Assembly: GCF_005239225.2 (NCBI RefSeq)
Contig: NC_133300.1
Coordinates: forward strand, 18,341,584-18,405,583
From: Populus alba
Taxonomy: Eukaryota > Streptophyta > Magnoliopsida > Malpighiales > Salicaceae
DNA length: 64,000 nucleotides
Reading direction: 5' to 3'
The stretch's first letter is position 1. Each line of letters starts with the position of its first letter. The notes beneath the pieces are model-generated. The model was not told the origin of the DNA and did no database searches. It saw only the letters and a list, made by a program, of their open reading frames with translations. The translations under genes were made by a program, and so were the position numbers. Positions 1 through 12,997 of the stretch are shown in pieces.

Positions 1-45
1 ACAATTGAAAGATGTGTTTTTAAAACATCTAAAGATAAATTTAGA

Positions 46-252
46 GCGTGTTTGGCAGTGTGGTAGCGGTTGCTTTTCAAATAGCTTTTCGTGCCGAAAT
101 ACATGCAAATGATGTTTTTTTATTTTTTAAAAATCATTTTTGACATCAGCACATCAAAACGATCCAAAAAGTACAACCGTAACTCAATTTTAGTAAAAAA
201 AAAAAAAATTTGAAATTTACCAAAACGCAGTTACAAACGCAGAAACAAACAC
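46..252. mobile_element. small TIR element (MITE-like)
   Basis: A segment of about 205 bp starts with GTGTTTGGCAGTGTGGTAGC and ends with a related inverted sequence finishing in ACAAACAC. The two ends are imperfect terminal inverted repeats and the interior is AT-rich with no coding potential. This is the look of a short non-autonomous DNA transposon. I could not identify a clear target-site duplication, so the superfamily is left open. Confidence 0.5.
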
Positions 253-582
253 TCTCTTAAGATATATTAGATTTTATTGTATTTATAAAATATTAGAGAT
301 AGATTTAAGATATATATAACGATGAGGTCGGTTTTTATATAAAAAAAAGATAAATAATTAATATGATATGATTCCATTGAAAAAACCTCAATTAATTTAT
401 AACTTGACTATTTAGGTCAAAATATATTAATATATTTTAGTTTTTTATTTAAAATAATATTATTTTAATTTGTTTAATACCCTATTCTTATATCAAGTCA
501 ACCCAGGTGTTGATTTTGATAACTTTGCATCTCTTATTATCCTTTTTTTACTTGCTTTTTTCTGAGATAATCGGCTTCCTTT

Positions 583-629
<47 letters not shown>

Positions 630-639
630 TAGATAAAAA

Positions 640-674
<35 letters not shown>

Positions 675-3305
675 AAATTATCCAAAATAGTGTTCAAATC
701 TTCAAATATATGCACCTATTATGCAAAATCTGTATTTATCCTCAAGAGGCATGCGTATAAAATAAATCCTTAAAATATTAGAGGAAAACTCAAATTAATT
801 TCCATCTTGATTCTGGTTAATTGCTCTCTTGATGGCTTAAATTTGAGGGTCCCTTCAACCCAAATGATGACTCTATCAGTTTCTATCAATCAAATAGGTC
901 ATGTGTTCACTTAGCCATCTGTTACGCAATTAATTTAATAGGTGGAAACTGAAGCATTATCAAATTGAATTGAATTCTTCCATATTTTAAATGCAGTGGA
1001 CTAGAATGAAAGCATGAAAGTATAGTTGATATTGGAAATATTATAATCACGAAGGATAAAAAAAAAATGTTTTTATTCTCTTTAAAATGTTTTTTTATCT
1101 CATAAAGTACAGAAAAAGCTAGAAATTATTCAAATCTTTTTCTATAAAATCTTATATTGCTAAAAAAACTGTAAGCTCTAAGTACTTATTATAATATATA
1201 TATATATAAAAAAAAAAGAAGAAGAAGAGAGAAATTGAAGAGAAAATCTTATAAAAAAAGAAATTCTTATGATTTTTTTTACGGGATCGGATATCTATTT
1301 ACCAAGGTAGTTACCGTTTGAGTTTTTTTCTATGATTGTGCTACAAAATAGTGGAAAAAAAAATTCGATTTTCATTTAATGAGTTCCTTTGAAATGGCTT
1401 AGATTTGAGCTGGTCGACTCAATAAATAAATTTTTTTAGTTTTTTGTTAATCAAATTAATTATATGGGGTTTTGTTATGATATCAATTTAATTGAGATTT
1501 AAATTACTTAACTCGATTTGAATGCATTTCACCCCTTTTTTTTATCTTTTAATTAAAGAATGAATTCACATAAAATAAAATAAAGCATGAATTGATTTCC
1601 GAAAACAAACACAAGATTGAAAAGAAAGCAGTGTCACAGGCAGTTGTCTCACCCTCCCATGCATGGATATTCTACGAGCTCATCATGATGAACATCTTGC
1701 AAGAGTGATTGACTCAATCCATTTATTTATTCATTCATGGCGTGTAAGAATATTTTGGTAACTTTTTCTTGAAAAGAAAAGAAACTGCAATCCAGGTAGT
1801 GGAGCAGAGCAGGGAGGAAGATCCATGGTTGAAAGAGTGAAAAATTAGAACCGACAAATCATGATTTACCAATGATGTATGGTGTTAGTGGGGCTGTGGA
1901 TAGGTTTAAAAGTTAGAGAGATTTTTTAATTAAAAAAAAAACATTGCATATTTTAGTCATGTGAATGTCGGGAATACAAGGATACAATCTTGGTTTGAAG
2001 TCGGCAAAAGAGTTTAAATAAGCTGTCTTCCACCCGGCATGCACACAACTAATATGGAGCCCTCCATTACCTTGCACTAATGATCCTTGTATAGTTGCAA
2101 AATATCATAAATATCATATTAGTTTGCTGAGTCAATCCGGTAATTCATAGTTATAAATCTAGTTTGTATAAGATTTCATTTCAAATCTATTTGTAAATTT
2201 ACCCAATTTAACTTGCTTGATTTTAATTGTAGTCAGTCTAGTTAACTTCAATAATTATTTTTAATTTTTTTGTCTGAAATAGAGTATTTTTATTAAAATA
2301 TATGGCATTTTAAGTTAATATAATAAATTTATAACTCAAATCTTAAACTAGATCAAATTTTATATATGCCAAGTCATAACCTCTGTGGCTTTTTATTCTC
2401 TCAATTTAAATTTAAGATTGTTTCTTTTTATTCTCTCAATTTAAATTTAAGATTGTTTCGATAAAAAATTTAATTTTAAAATTAACACAAGTTGATTTTA
2501 AAATAATTTTTATTATTAATGATTATATAAAACTTCAGTAGCTATCATATGTTATAATTATAGACTAGGGAGAACAAACTTTTTAATCTTAAATTTTTAT
2601 TACTGCACTACCTATTTAAATTATTAATTCATTCTATTTTATTTTAGTAACTAAACACAACCATAAAGTTTGTCCAGCTAAAACTTGAAGAGTACGAATT
2701 CAAATTTTTCATCGTAGTAAAATAATAGGTGAAATTAACCGATCACGTAAATTTTCATAGCAGTCTTCTAGATTTCAATTTCCTACCCAACAAACATGAA
2801 AATTACAAATGGATGTTGTTGCACATAGAAATGGAAACAGGGACCATGTGCAAATGTTCCAGGTGTTATGCACCGTTCGAATCTTCGCAAGGGAACGGTC
2901 TCAGATGGCAAGTGTGATCACTTACTGTTTGTGAGTGCGGTTCTGTTTAGTATTTTTAAAAAATATATATCTTTTTTATCTTGAAAAAAATATTAATTTT
3001 TTTATGATTTAATGTTTTAGGATAAAAAATAAAAAATATTTTACTATACTTTTTTTTTTAAAAAAATAAACTTTTAAAAAATACAATTTACAGTGTATCC
3101 TGCCGTGCAGAAATGTCTCAGTTTAATAATAACAGAGTAATATCAATTTGAAAACGACCGAGCAAGATTGTCAAGGTGGAATAGCAGTCAATCGATGAGT
3201 GATTGTCCATTTTTATTTCCGATTGATGGAACCATTTTTAGCATATTTGACTTTGTAAAAGTCCCTAAATAATTGAATCCTCAATTCTATACCATCAAAT
3301 CAATC

Positions 3306-3308
<3 letters not shown>

Positions 3309-3346
<38 letters not shown>
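3309..3346. repeat. (TA)n microsatellite
   Basis: Uninterrupted run of alternating T and A in intergenic DNA. Similar runs occur at about 584-626, 641-671, 10,928-10,948, 26,841-26,868 and 28,106-28,155. Confidence 0.9.
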
Positions 3347-3349
<3 letters not shown>

Positions 3350-3442
3350 ATAATAATTTTTATTTTACTTTTTAAAATTTCATTGATTTTAAAAGCCAGA
3401 ACACTTGATTTTAGCTGAGATAAAATAAGTTTATTTTATGTT

Positions 3443-3805
3443 TTAAAAATGTATTTTTAAAATATAAATTTATTTTTTTTTTCAAATTATTTTGATGTTA
3501 AAAAAAATTTTTAAAAAAATAAATAATATATTTTTAAGTGAAAAACATTTTAAAAATTAACTATTATATTAAATCATTTAAAATTAAAACCCTTCATGCA
3601 TCAGGTTTGAAGAAGCATGTTAAATCATTATAAATTTATTTTATTTTTTTGTTTAAATTTTTTTTTATTTGTAGATTATTTTGATATTATGATGTCAAAA
3701 AAAATTTAAAAAATAAATAATATATTTTAAGCAAAAAAACATTTTAAAAACTAACCTCTATGTTAAATCATTTTGAATTAAAACCCTTTATGCATCAGGT
3801 TTGAA
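3443..3805. repeat. imperfect tandem duplication of about 180 bp
   Basis: Two adjacent copies share an AT-rich run followed by AACTATTATATTAAATCATT-like sequence and the phrase CATGCATCAGGTTTGAA (near 3,596 and 3,790). There is no coding potential. Confidence 0.55.
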
Positions 3806-5034
3806 ATTAGAATTTGTCACTGAACCAGGTTTTATTAACTATGATGCTTTTGTTACAAAAAATAATTAGAGTATTTATCTTAATATTAGTTCAGTTACAT
3901 GAAATAAATTAAATGTGAGAAAAATCATGATAGTTGGGAGTCATGGAGGGATAAAAACCTGCTACGGACAGCATGATAATAATGCCCATACACCTCTTTG
4001 AAAAGGACACCAATATCTTTGTATCGTGAGGTCTTCGATCTAACAACACAAGTAAATGAACACTCTGACTTCCTCTCTCCGGCTAATTTATACGAGAATT
4101 AATATCGATTATTTTTTAAAATATTTTTTATATTAAAATAATAATTTTTTTATTTTTTTAAAAATATTTTTAAAATCATTACATCAAAACAATCTAATAT
4201 ATATTAAAATTTAATTTTTTTAATAAAAAAATTAAAATTTTAAAAAACATCATTATAACCTCATTTCTAAACCATCTTTTTGTATCATTTTTACCCTATT
4301 TTTCTTTTATTAAATTTATAATTTGGAGTGTGATTTAAATTGATTTTAATTTGAATTGTTTTTAATATAAATCTAGTTAGATGAGATAAATTAATCAATA
4401 ATTTAATTAATTTAATCAAATTTAGTCAAATATGTTCAAGTCAAAACCAAAATACTAAAAAAAAACAAAAACTAGAATTGATTGTTGATTTTATCGATGA
4501 TCCACTTATCCAAACAAATTAAAAAATCGTTTTAAATTCATTCGACAACTACGCCATCCATAACATTATTTCAAATTTAATTTAGTTAGTAAAACTACTA
4601 CTAAGAAAATCTCAATAAAAGAATTTCAAATAGCTAAAAAGGAGATAATGGTACAAAGTTTTTTTTATTCAAAATAATATTTTTTAATATCTATTTTAAT
4701 ATCATCACATTAAAATTATTAAAAAAAATATATGGATTTAATTTTGGCTGAACAAAAAAAAAAAACAAACATTAAGTATTTCATATATATCCTCTATACA
4801 TATTACATAATCTCAAGCATTCAACATTTACCTAGCCACATGCAAACTAGTACAAACATTCAAAAACATTGATACATGGCCTAAATGTTAGTTTGACGTG
4901 GGCCATTGGATTAGATCAACACGAAAAGACCGTACTGATATTTTCTTTTGTACAGTGTTACGTTTACTACCTGATTAACTCTCCTGGCCCCATATAGCCC
5001 ATAATATCTTCCAAGTACCGGTACCACTTATGTT

Positions 5035-6360
5035 TTACACAGATCTGCTACAATCAGCCTTACCGAAGCCCACTCTACGATTGGCTAGATCAAACTCCAC
5101 CCATATATTTTGTTGATGAAAATTTCCTATTATATTGCTAGCAGCACCCAACATTTCCGACCGTCCGATCCCAACACAATGGACCCCTCCACCCACATCA
5201 GCTAAAACCCTCTCTTTCTCTACAACTATCTCCACACCCTTGTCAAATTCAAACACCATATTGCCTATCAACCGTCCGATCTCTATTGCATTGCCATTGA
5301 AACACATGTCAGATACACCACCATACACGTATCCCTTCTTTAACCTTGGCCCCACCAGTCTTACCACCTCCTCCCTCACCTTATTGTAAGCCGCGTCCAC
5401 CAAGTAAGTGAACTCGGACCCGGAGTCAATCATGGTTTGACCCGCACCACTAGGATCGGGCCGAAAGGCCGAAATCGGAATGTTCAGTTTTTGGTTGCCA
5501 ATCCTAATTCCTTGCATAGCAACAGTGTAAGCCAAAGGGTCCAAATTGGGCATCCGTTGACTTTGAGAAAAAGTCAAAAGATTAATATACCGAAACCTAC
5601 CAGAATTCGGGTTTTCACCCAAGTAAAACGACCCGGTTGGGGTAAAACCGGGTCGACCTTGCCGGGTGGGTACACAGTATGAGAACTTCGTTAATTTAGC
5701 CTGGGAAGCAAAGGACAGCCTCCCAAGGTTCATTCCCAGAATGCCCTTGGCATCACTCGATTCCTCAGCGCAGCCTAGGATCAAAGGAGGGGTACTTTGG
5801 GACCTAGAAAATGTAATCTTTTCTCTTACAAGATTACCTTCAGCTAATGTTCCATCAGCGTAGAAGTAGGAATAATGACACAAACGTTTCTGGTCGCATG
5901 AGGTTGGTAGGGTAAAATCAGGAATTCTGGGCTTGCAAAGGGGATGATTACATGGCAAAACAGAGAATGAAGAGGATAAAGAAGGATCAAACACAGAACC
6001 AGGTGGGGGTTTCCTGGGAACCTTTTTGTGACACTGAATCCATGACAACTGGCTGCCTGTGTCCAAAATCATTTGCTGAGTTTGAGGTGGTGTCCCTATA
6101 GGGAGAGAGACGACCAATATCATCGAGTACTTGAATCCTGACCTGTAGTTATACGGCGACGAGGAAACGGAAGAACTTTTGAGTGTTGGGGCTTTCTTGG
6201 TTTGTGAGATGAAGGAAGAGTAGAAACTTGGGGAGGCTTGCGGGGAGCGAGGGAGGGAGGTGAGTGGGAAAGAAAAGGAAAGGGAGTCATTCTTGTGCTG
6301 GGTTTCTTGTGTTGAGAGGGAGCAGGAGGTGAGTAGCAGGAAGAGGTAAAAAGAAAGCAT
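5035..6360 (-). CDS. A1-family aspartic protease (nepenthesin/PCS1-like)
   Basis: Intronless 441-residue pepsin-family (A1) aspartic endopeptidase, predicted secreted. The N-terminus (about residues 1-16) is a hydrophobic signal-peptide-like segment, followed by a Ser/Pro-rich linker rather than a long prodomain. The first catalytic motif DTGS is at residues 100-103 and the second, DSGS, at 312-315; the flap Tyr is near 167 (YFYADGT). Cysteines at about 110, 137, 142, 155 and 161 form the Cys-rich insert typical of plant nepenthesin-like enzymes. The C-terminal GNFHQQNIWVEFDL segment with the final Cys is also characteristic. Length is normal for the family. The start was chosen because the signal peptide follows directly and a TATA box lies about 105 bp upstream. 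The closest groups I recognise are PCS1 (At5g02190) and the At1g66180/At5g37540 pair; the LGCAEES...GILGMNLG region fits the latter better. Substrate unknown. Confidence 0.93.
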   Translation of the reverse strand: MLSFYLFLLLTSCSLSTQETQHKNDSLSFSFPLTSLPRSPQASPSFYSSFISQTKKAPTLKSSSVSSSPYNYRSGFKYSMILVVSLPIGTPPQTQQMILDTGSQLSWIQCHKKVPRKPPPGSVFDPSLSSSFSVLPCNHPLCKPRIPDFTLPTSCDQKRLCHYSYFYADGTLAEGNLVREKITFSRSQSTPPLILGCAEESSDAKGILGMNLGRLSFASQAKLTKFSYCVPTRQGRPGFTPTGSFYLGENPNSGRFRYINLLTFSQSQRMPNLDPLAYTVAMQGIRIGNQKLNIPISAFRPDPSGAGQTMIDSGSEFTYLVDAAYNKVREEVVRLVGPRLKKGYVYGGVSDMCFNGNAIEIGRLIGNMVFEFDKGVEIVVEKERVLADVGGGVHCVGIGRSEMLGAASNIIGNFHQQNIWVEFDLANRRVGFGKADCSRSV

Positions 6361-6464
6361 GGTTTCTTCGAGAAGAGAAGGAGAGGAAGCAATGGAAGAG
6401 AGGAGGAAGGAGGGCGGTGTTGGGGTGGTTTTGAGTTTTGAGTACAGTTTGTGGTGTATTGCTG

Positions 6465-6472
6465 TATTTATA
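6465..6472 (-). promoter_or_regulatory. TATA box of the aspartic protease gene
   Basis: TATAAATA on the minus strand, about 105 bp upstream of the protease ATG at 6,360, followed downstream by a purine/pyrimidine-biased leader with no ATG before the chosen start. Position and sequence fit a core promoter. Confidence 0.6.
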
Positions 6473-7984
6473 TGCCAGAGAAAGGTTGTGATTGGCTGGG
6501 TAAAGCCAAAATAGGAGAATTCGAAAAGAAAAAAATGAAAAAAGAATACGCGTTTTCTTAATTGAGTGGTTAGATCTTATAATGACAGTAGAATTGATGC
6601 TTGCTTAATTGAGTTGCAGAAGATATGAGCTGCCCCGGTAGAATCCTGAATATAGCTAAACAAATTCCTTTCTTGGAATTAACTCCTTTTTTCCAATTTA
6701 TTTTATATTTTTAATATTAGTTCATAATATTAAATAAAAAACACTAAAAAACCTCAATTTTAATTTTTTTAAAAAATAAATATTTAATTTTTTTTTAAAA
6801 AAATCCAGTACACCAACACTTATGCCCACAATTAATTGAAGCTCAAAAAGGCAGCCTAAAAAGCACTCCAAGTTCTCGTGAAGCTAAGTAATGGTGTTTA
6901 CACTTTACATGGAGTGATCCTGATATTATGGAGTTCAATGTTGATCCGTATTATATGTTATGTCAAGAGGATGCCATCGCCATTTTACTCAATAAAATTT
7001 TCAAAAAACTAATTTTAGAATATCATTGATGTAAAATTAATATATATATATTGATATTTGATTTTTGTATTCTATACTTTTATGATGATTATTTTGGACT
7101 TTGGAGAAATATTTTGCTATGATATTCTAATGTAATAATTATATTGACAAACTTAGGTCATCGGTATTTTGATGTGGTTAAAGAAATACTTGGGTCGTCG
7201 GGCTCTTTCCTCGGTAAGTGCCACTAACACAGACGCTACAGCCCACGCCATGAATACGCTGCCCCACCTAGCTCTTAGGTCACAAAGCCGTGCATTGCAT
7301 GGCTTTTCTTTTGCTGCCGTGGAAATTACTTTCCGACTTTTAGTTTCCTCTCATTTCTTTTTCTTTTTCTTTTTAGCTCAATTAGAAAGCACGTTGTGTT
7401 TCATGTGTTTTTAATATTATGGTGCTGATTTTAAAAAAAAAATGTATTTTTATTTTAAAATATATTATAATATTTTTTATTTTTCTCACATAAAATTATG
7501 AAAAAATCAATTTAATATTTTTTTAAAGTAAAATTTACTTTTAAAATACATTTTTTAAAAAAACTTATTGTTCTCCAAACACTAATTTAAACACGATTAC
7601 AATATTCAAGCAATTTAAATAAAATACATCTATAATATTGTGATTATAATGTCAAGTATATATGTCACATAAGTCAGGTGTATCAATAACTAGATAAATT
7701 GACATCTAATCTTTATTATCACAAGATCCATGCTTTTGAGTGTCGTAAAAGAAAAAATATGTTCATTCCAGGGTTTTTTTTTTTTAAAAAAAAATACTCG
7801 TAACTAAATTTATCAAGGGATTAGATTATATATAACATTATTAATTAAACATCCCCTTCCATAGAAATATTAAATTATTTTAGATATTAGCTCTAAAATT
7901 TTAACTCATAAAATGAAGAGGGATGCCAGCAACAACTCCAGTAATTATATATAAATTGTATTTATTGTTATGCAACCAATTTAA

Positions 7985-8270
7985 CATAAAAATTTAACCT
8001 GTTAAGTAAGGTTTTGAAATATAATTTATATTATTCTTTAATATGTTTCTTTAAGTAAAAACCTTTCGAATTTGAAACTTGCACAAATTTTATATTACCT
8101 TGTAATTAATTTTTTATTAAATAAATAGGAATTGTTAGATTCGTATTCGTGACTGCTTGATAATCAAGGCTCTAATACAATGTTAAAGAATCAATTTAAT
8201 TTAAAAAATTAAACTGTTAGATAAAGTTCTAAAATATAATTGATATTATTCTCTAATATTTTTAATATAA
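7985..8270. repeat. dispersed repeat, copy 1
   Basis: Begins with TTAACCTGTTAAGTAAGG and TTTAAGTAAAAACCTTTCGA. It continues through a GTGACTGCTTGATAATCAAG-like core and closes with a second copy of its own start (AAACTGTTAGATAAAGTTCT). The same layout recurs at about 9,125-9,390. The direct repetition of the ends suggests a short retroelement-like or tandemly duplicated unit; the class is not determined. Confidence 0.5.
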
Positions 8271-9124
8271 AATTAAATTGGTAGCCAACATTATGATAAA
8301 AAAAAGAAAAAGGTGCTATGAATTGGTTTTATAACATCACTAATGTTCATGGGCGTCCATAAATTTTCTCAAATCTGTGAGTAGCATTTAAATATCTATA
8401 GGATAGTAGGCTACAGATAGGCAAATTGAAAATAATAATAATAAAAAATAATACTACTGGGAATATTTACTTTTTTACGTTTTTCTTTTCTTTTCTATCA
8501 TGGCGTCTATAGGCAGATCAATTAGAAAGTTCTAATACAATAACATTAGTAGATTTCTTTAATCATTGGCCTATTAAGATAAAAGCACAAAAAGTCTGGC
8601 CAATTTCAAAGAGAACACTAAACAATCAATAGGGACCCAGCAAGTCAAATTAGTCGTATAAATTTGAATTTTTAACTAAAATATTATATAACGAATTTCT
8701 TGGAAATGAATTCTTAATTTCCCTATGTAAATAGTATATAAAAGAGTCGGGGGGGGGGCAGTGTGAAGCGAAAAGAAATAAAAAATCATGATTTTTTCAA
8801 ATTTTAAAATTGCTCCTGAACTACAGAGAAAAGCTTGATTTCATAAATTCTCAATGTCAATAAATTGTAATTATTTATATTAGTCTCATATTTTAAATTT
8901 ATCTAATTTCTTACTAAAAATTACATGGCTAATAAAAAAAATATAAAATTCTTAATTTAATTCTAGCATAATCTCATCTGAGATTTAGCGCTAGTTTACT
9001 GATCTCATAAAATAACTAACCTTGTAAAATATATTCATAAAATTTAAATTGAATCCAATAATTAAATTAAAAATTATATTTATTTTTATTATAAAAAATT
9101 TACATAATACCATCCTGTTTCAAT

Positions 9125-9390
9125 ATTAAAAAATTATTTTAATTTAATAACTTAAGATATTATATAAGATTTTAAGACATAATTTATACCATTTTCTAAC
9201 ACACCCTTTTAAGTAAAAGTTTTTTTCAACTTGAAACTTATACAAACCAACACTACTTTATGTTTTTTTTTTATCAAATAAATAAGGATAATAAGATTTG
9301 AACTCATGACTGCTTGGTCATTAAAATTTTGATATCATGTTAAAAAATTATTTTAACCTAATAACTTAATATATATTATTTTTTAACGTT
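9125..9390. repeat. dispersed repeat, copy 2
   Basis: Same order of landmarks as the copy at about 7,985-8,270: CCCTTTTAAGTAAAAG, then AACTTGAAACTTATACAAAC, AAATAAATAAGGATAATAAG and CTCATGACTGCTTGGTCATT. It is flanked by ATTATTTTAAyyTAATAACTTAA on both sides. Confidence 0.5.
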
Positions 9391-11394
9391 TGATTTCTTA
9401 TTTATATTTTAATTTTTTTTTATCTATCATTATATTTTTTCCCTTGTGATGTTATTGGACACTGCTGCTTGCCAGGTAATGTCTTGGTTCTTTAGACTTG
9501 GAGTACTGTCAAAGACTGTCTGAAATCTGAATGACTGCAAAGTGGGTGGCGAGCCAGGGCTCGCATTTAACCAGCTGGCCACCATGACAAAGTACTCAAG
9601 GAACCAACTCATAGGTAGTTGAAAATGGTTGAATAGGCTCCAAATTCCATGGAAATTTCAAAATTCGACGCACACCAGAATCTAATTCTAACCACACCAC
9701 GAGGTCTTCAATTGGTTTTATAACCCTATTTAATTCATCATTGTATTTGAAAGTTGTTAAGCAACAATTTTCTCTAGAGGATTAATTTTGTACAGAAGAA
9801 TGTTTTAGAAAGTTTGTTTTTTCTTTATGAGAAAAAAAAATCTTTGAAAGCAAATTAACTATAGCCACCTACTTAATTTACTCCATAAATTATTTGTTGT
9901 TGTTTCAATAAATATAAAATCAATTAACTAAAAGAAGGGGAAAATACATGTAATATCCTATAGTTTTGTCCAAATTGTACTCGCAAATTAACTTTTAAAA
10001 AATTACAATTTGTATCACTGATGAATATAAAATAAACTAAATTATAAAATAATTTATGACGTGCAATTACAGTTTTACTATATGCTTGATACAAAGTGTG
10101 TAATTTGTTAAAAGTCAATAAGTAAATAATTTTGACTAAATTATAGGACGGCAAGAGTAATGTTTTTTTTTTTTTAAAAAAAAAACCATATATTAAGTTT
10201 GTTCCATCCATTAGTGAATTTTCTTTTAATAAAAAATAAAGAGTCAATTCAATTATGTTCATTACTGGATTTTTTTTCTTGAGAATAATTAATGGGAACT
10301 AAATGAGTTGCAAAAAATATTTCAAATGCAATGGAGAAGTGGGCCAAATTTAATTGACTCATATTACTAGTATACTTAAGAGTGAGCGTGTATCATATCT
10401 TAAAATAAACATTATACTCTAATATATATTACGAAATATATATTATAATTCATTTATTCTTTGTTTCTAGTGAATTTAAAGTAAGAAAAAAAATTCACGC
10501 CATATATTAGTTTCTTTTAAAAAATAAGAAAAGGGTCAAAACTTTGCTCCTTATAAGGGATTCTAATAAAATAAAATTAAATGATAAAATAGATTAACTC
10601 AAACACTACATGAGGAAAATATATTGTTATTGAAACTCTCTTGTTTACCCTTCCAAACTCTTATGTGATAACAATAGGCAAAGAGTATAATATTTTAAGA
10701 TCATATTTGAAAGATATATGCAAGTATAGGGACTAAAATGGACTTCAAAGGGTAAAGGACTCATGGCCCACTACCGCCCCAGCTTGCTTGCTTGCTTTGA
10801 TTGCGTGGGTTTTCGATGCGAGTTTGCAGAGAAATGTTACACACAAACTAAATGCAATGGGTTGAAATATTAATTTAGAGTAGTAGATCCTACAATTTTT
10901 ACCTCTCATACAAGAAATGTTTTTTCATATATATATATATATATATATAATTTTGATATTAATATTATTATCCAAAAAATTATTTTTTAAAAAAATATTT
11001 CAATGGAATTTTCATGCAAAACTCTTAAAAACATAAGCTAATATATTACGTACCAAACCCAAATGGTGTGTTAATATAATCCTTGGATCATCCTAAAAAG
11101 AAACTAGCAATATAGTTCTAGAAGTTATTATTTTTAATTTTTTTTCTCATTCTAATATTTAAGCCTTTGATTTGAAAATCAACAATTCAAACATAAATTA
11201 CATGTAACTCAAAAAAAAAGAAGGATTTCAAGCCTTTTTATTTGTTTATCAATTCGATCTTTATTAGACAAGTGATGAAATATACAAGGTAACAACAGAT
11301 AAATTAACAATGTTCAAACTATATATAATTAGATCGATCACGGATTATTATCATAAGAAAAGCATCAAAGGCATAAAACATTTTTGAGATATTC

Positions 11395-11571
11395 TCAACT
11401 CTCCTCTCTTGCCCACGACAACAATAGCCATGTTGCCTGAGCGGCACCGCAGGAACTTTTGGCCGGTAGTGCTTTCCTTCTTGATTTTCTTGTCTTGGTG
11501 CTCGGAACATGATCGATTTGATCAAAGTATTTGGTCATGGACTCATGGGGAGGACTGAACGATCGTGCCAT
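11395..11571 (-). CDS. small ORF, 58 residues, unknown
   Basis: An uninterrupted frame from ATG (11,571) to TGA (11,395) encodes 58 residues. A Ser/Pro-rich start is followed by a basic stretch (KTRKSRRK, about residues 26-33) and a C-terminal segment CGAAQATWLLLSWAREES with a short hydrophobic patch. I do not recognise the family. It sits at the edge of block B, a non-coding block present three times in the window. In the other two copies the corresponding start is destroyed: in the copy at 32.9 kb ATG-GCA is followed at once by TGA, and in the copy at 20.6 kb the ATG is lost. Block B could therefore be the promoter side of a small gene intact only here. Equally, this may be a chance frame; an overlapping 68-codon frame (11,319-11,525) also exists on the same strand. 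Confidence 0.25.
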   Translation of the reverse strand: MARSFSPPHESMTKYFDQIDHVPSTKTRKSRRKALPAKSSCGAAQATWLLLSWAREES

Positions 11572-12430
11572 AAGATGACAAGCAATACTTAGCCATATTA
11601 AAGAGAAAAAAATTGGGAATATTCGTCACCTCGTTAATTCTTCATTCCTCCTTTTGTTTTATGGTTGCTCCCCACTTCCTTTTGATTAATCTATTTTTAG
11701 TGGAGCATCTTAAATAACCTTAATGTGACAAGATCTTCAATCATATTGGCATTTCGAATCTTAAAAAAATACGTCCGGATTTGGATTTTTTTGCTAAGTT
11801 AATCTTGTTAGCTATATTAATTTATTAATTTAAAAATGGGAAGGTCTTCTATTTCAAGAAAAAAACTCGTTTTTTTAAGTGAATATTCGATAAATCAAGG
11901 TTAAAACTACTCAAAAATCTAGAAACACAGCCCTAAAAAGCTTTGTGTGGAATTTGAAGTATAACTATATCAGCAGCTACTACAAAATGGAAGATTCTAG
12001 TTAATTATTGACATATATAAAAGTTTTTTTACCATTATTGATCTGAGTTTTTGTAAATATATTAAATGAAGTTATATTTACTACTACATCAACCAACGTA
12101 CAGATATGTTTGTTGTTTGAGGCATGGCAACATAACTTAATAACTAAGCATGAAAAACAAAGGCATTGATTGACCCCATGTACATCTATATTAAACTCTC
12201 ATCTAGCTAGTTCCATGTATCGAGCAGAGTACTGTTTTGTTGGTGCTTCATTATCAAGAACAACAAAACAATCAAATATTATAGATTAATAATTCATAGA
12301 TATCATATGCAAACATGCATAAATTACGTGTCCATGGATACAGGTTAGACAGAACACAAAATATTAATTCTAAATTCATGAGTGAGCATGTCTTGTCATC
12401 ACTAGGCTATGATAAAATTTTGGTGCTGAT
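11505..12430. repeat. block B, copy 1 (partial)
   Basis: Shares, in the same order, the phrases GGACTCATGG..AGGACTGAAC, CACCTCGTTAATTC, TTTTGTTTTATGGTTRCTC, GACAAGATCTT.AATCATATT, AGCAGCTACGACAAARTGGA and CATGTCTTGTCATCACTAGG with blocks at 20.56-22.25 kb and 32.87-34.54 kb. This copy is the shortest and most divergent. There is no protein coding apart from the small frame listed at its left edge. Confidence 0.7.
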
Positions 12431-12738
12431 ATAAAAGTCTATTTTTTTTTCTTAATTTTTTAATCAAATCCTGCTGGTTTTCAAGAATTAACAAGGTTCC
12501 GAGGAGATCCATCCAATTTCTCTTGAGTTATCCTCTAACCAACAAAATGAATTATTTGTATCTAACTAGAGATCATGGAGGTGACTCTAATTTTGAAGCA
12601 TGTAGGCCTTGAGAACACTAGATATGTTTGCCTGTAATAATAGTAATAATAATTAAAAAAAAAAAACAATCATAGAGCACCAAACCTCAAGAGATAATGG
12701 TAGCTGGGTAGGACAAAACAATTGATCGTGGGAAAGCT

Positions 12739-12945
12739 ATGGTCAACAAGTTATATGAATGGATGATGGAGAGTTTCCCAGGCTGGACCCATAACATAGA
12801 TGCTGCCTTCACTGAAAAGGAGTACATGCATGGGAGGCAAATGAATGCTTGTTACATCAATGCCATCCATGCATTAAAGAGTTTGGATCTTGTATCTATC
12901 CATGCTGATCGGTCTCCAGCAATTCTCAAAGCCACCATAAAATAA
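12739..12945 (+). CDS. small ORF, 68 residues, unknown
   Basis: This frame starts with an alternative reading at an ATG-rich stretch and encodes a Trp/Met-containing peptide (e.g. WMMESFPGWTHNIDAAF). Its composition is less AT-driven than the surrounding DNA. I recognise no domain. It has no obvious splice partner and lies between block B copy 1 and two SINEs. It could be a gene fragment or a chance frame. Confidence 0.15.
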   Translation: MVNKLYEWMMESFPGWTHNIDAAFTEKEYMHGRQMNACYINAIHALKSLDLVSIHADRSPAILKATIK

Positions 12946-12997
12946 TCCCGAACTAATTAATAAATGAAATAAAAATAAGTACAATATATATAACTTT

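Larger units (their letters stand above)
253..4900. other. AT-rich intergenic DNA, no gene recognised
   Basis: No open reading frame here resembles a known protein; the longest is about 60 codons near 2,729-2,917 without recognisable motifs. The stretch holds (TA)n microsatellites near 584-626, 641-671 and 3,309-3,346. It also has a tandem duplication of about 33 bp at 2,398-2,460, and a roughly 180-bp duplication at about 3,443-3,805 marked by the shared phrase CATGCATCAGGTTTGAA. A palindromic AT-rich segment at about 4,110-4,260 resembles the small TIR elements elsewhere in the window. Confidence 0.6.
6480..11390. other. AT-rich intergenic DNA, no gene recognised
   Basis: Short frames at 7,169-7,414, 9,430-9,612 and 9,924-10,262 show no recognisable family. 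The stretch contains a palindromic AT-rich element at about 7,400-7,600, two copies of a dispersed repeat (listed separately), a G10 run near 8,750 and a (TA)n run at about 10,928-10,948. Confidence 0.55.

Noticed and set aside
5135..5863. Plus-strand frames of 65-84 codons
   Set aside because: Shadows of the aspartic protease on the opposite strand; no family features.
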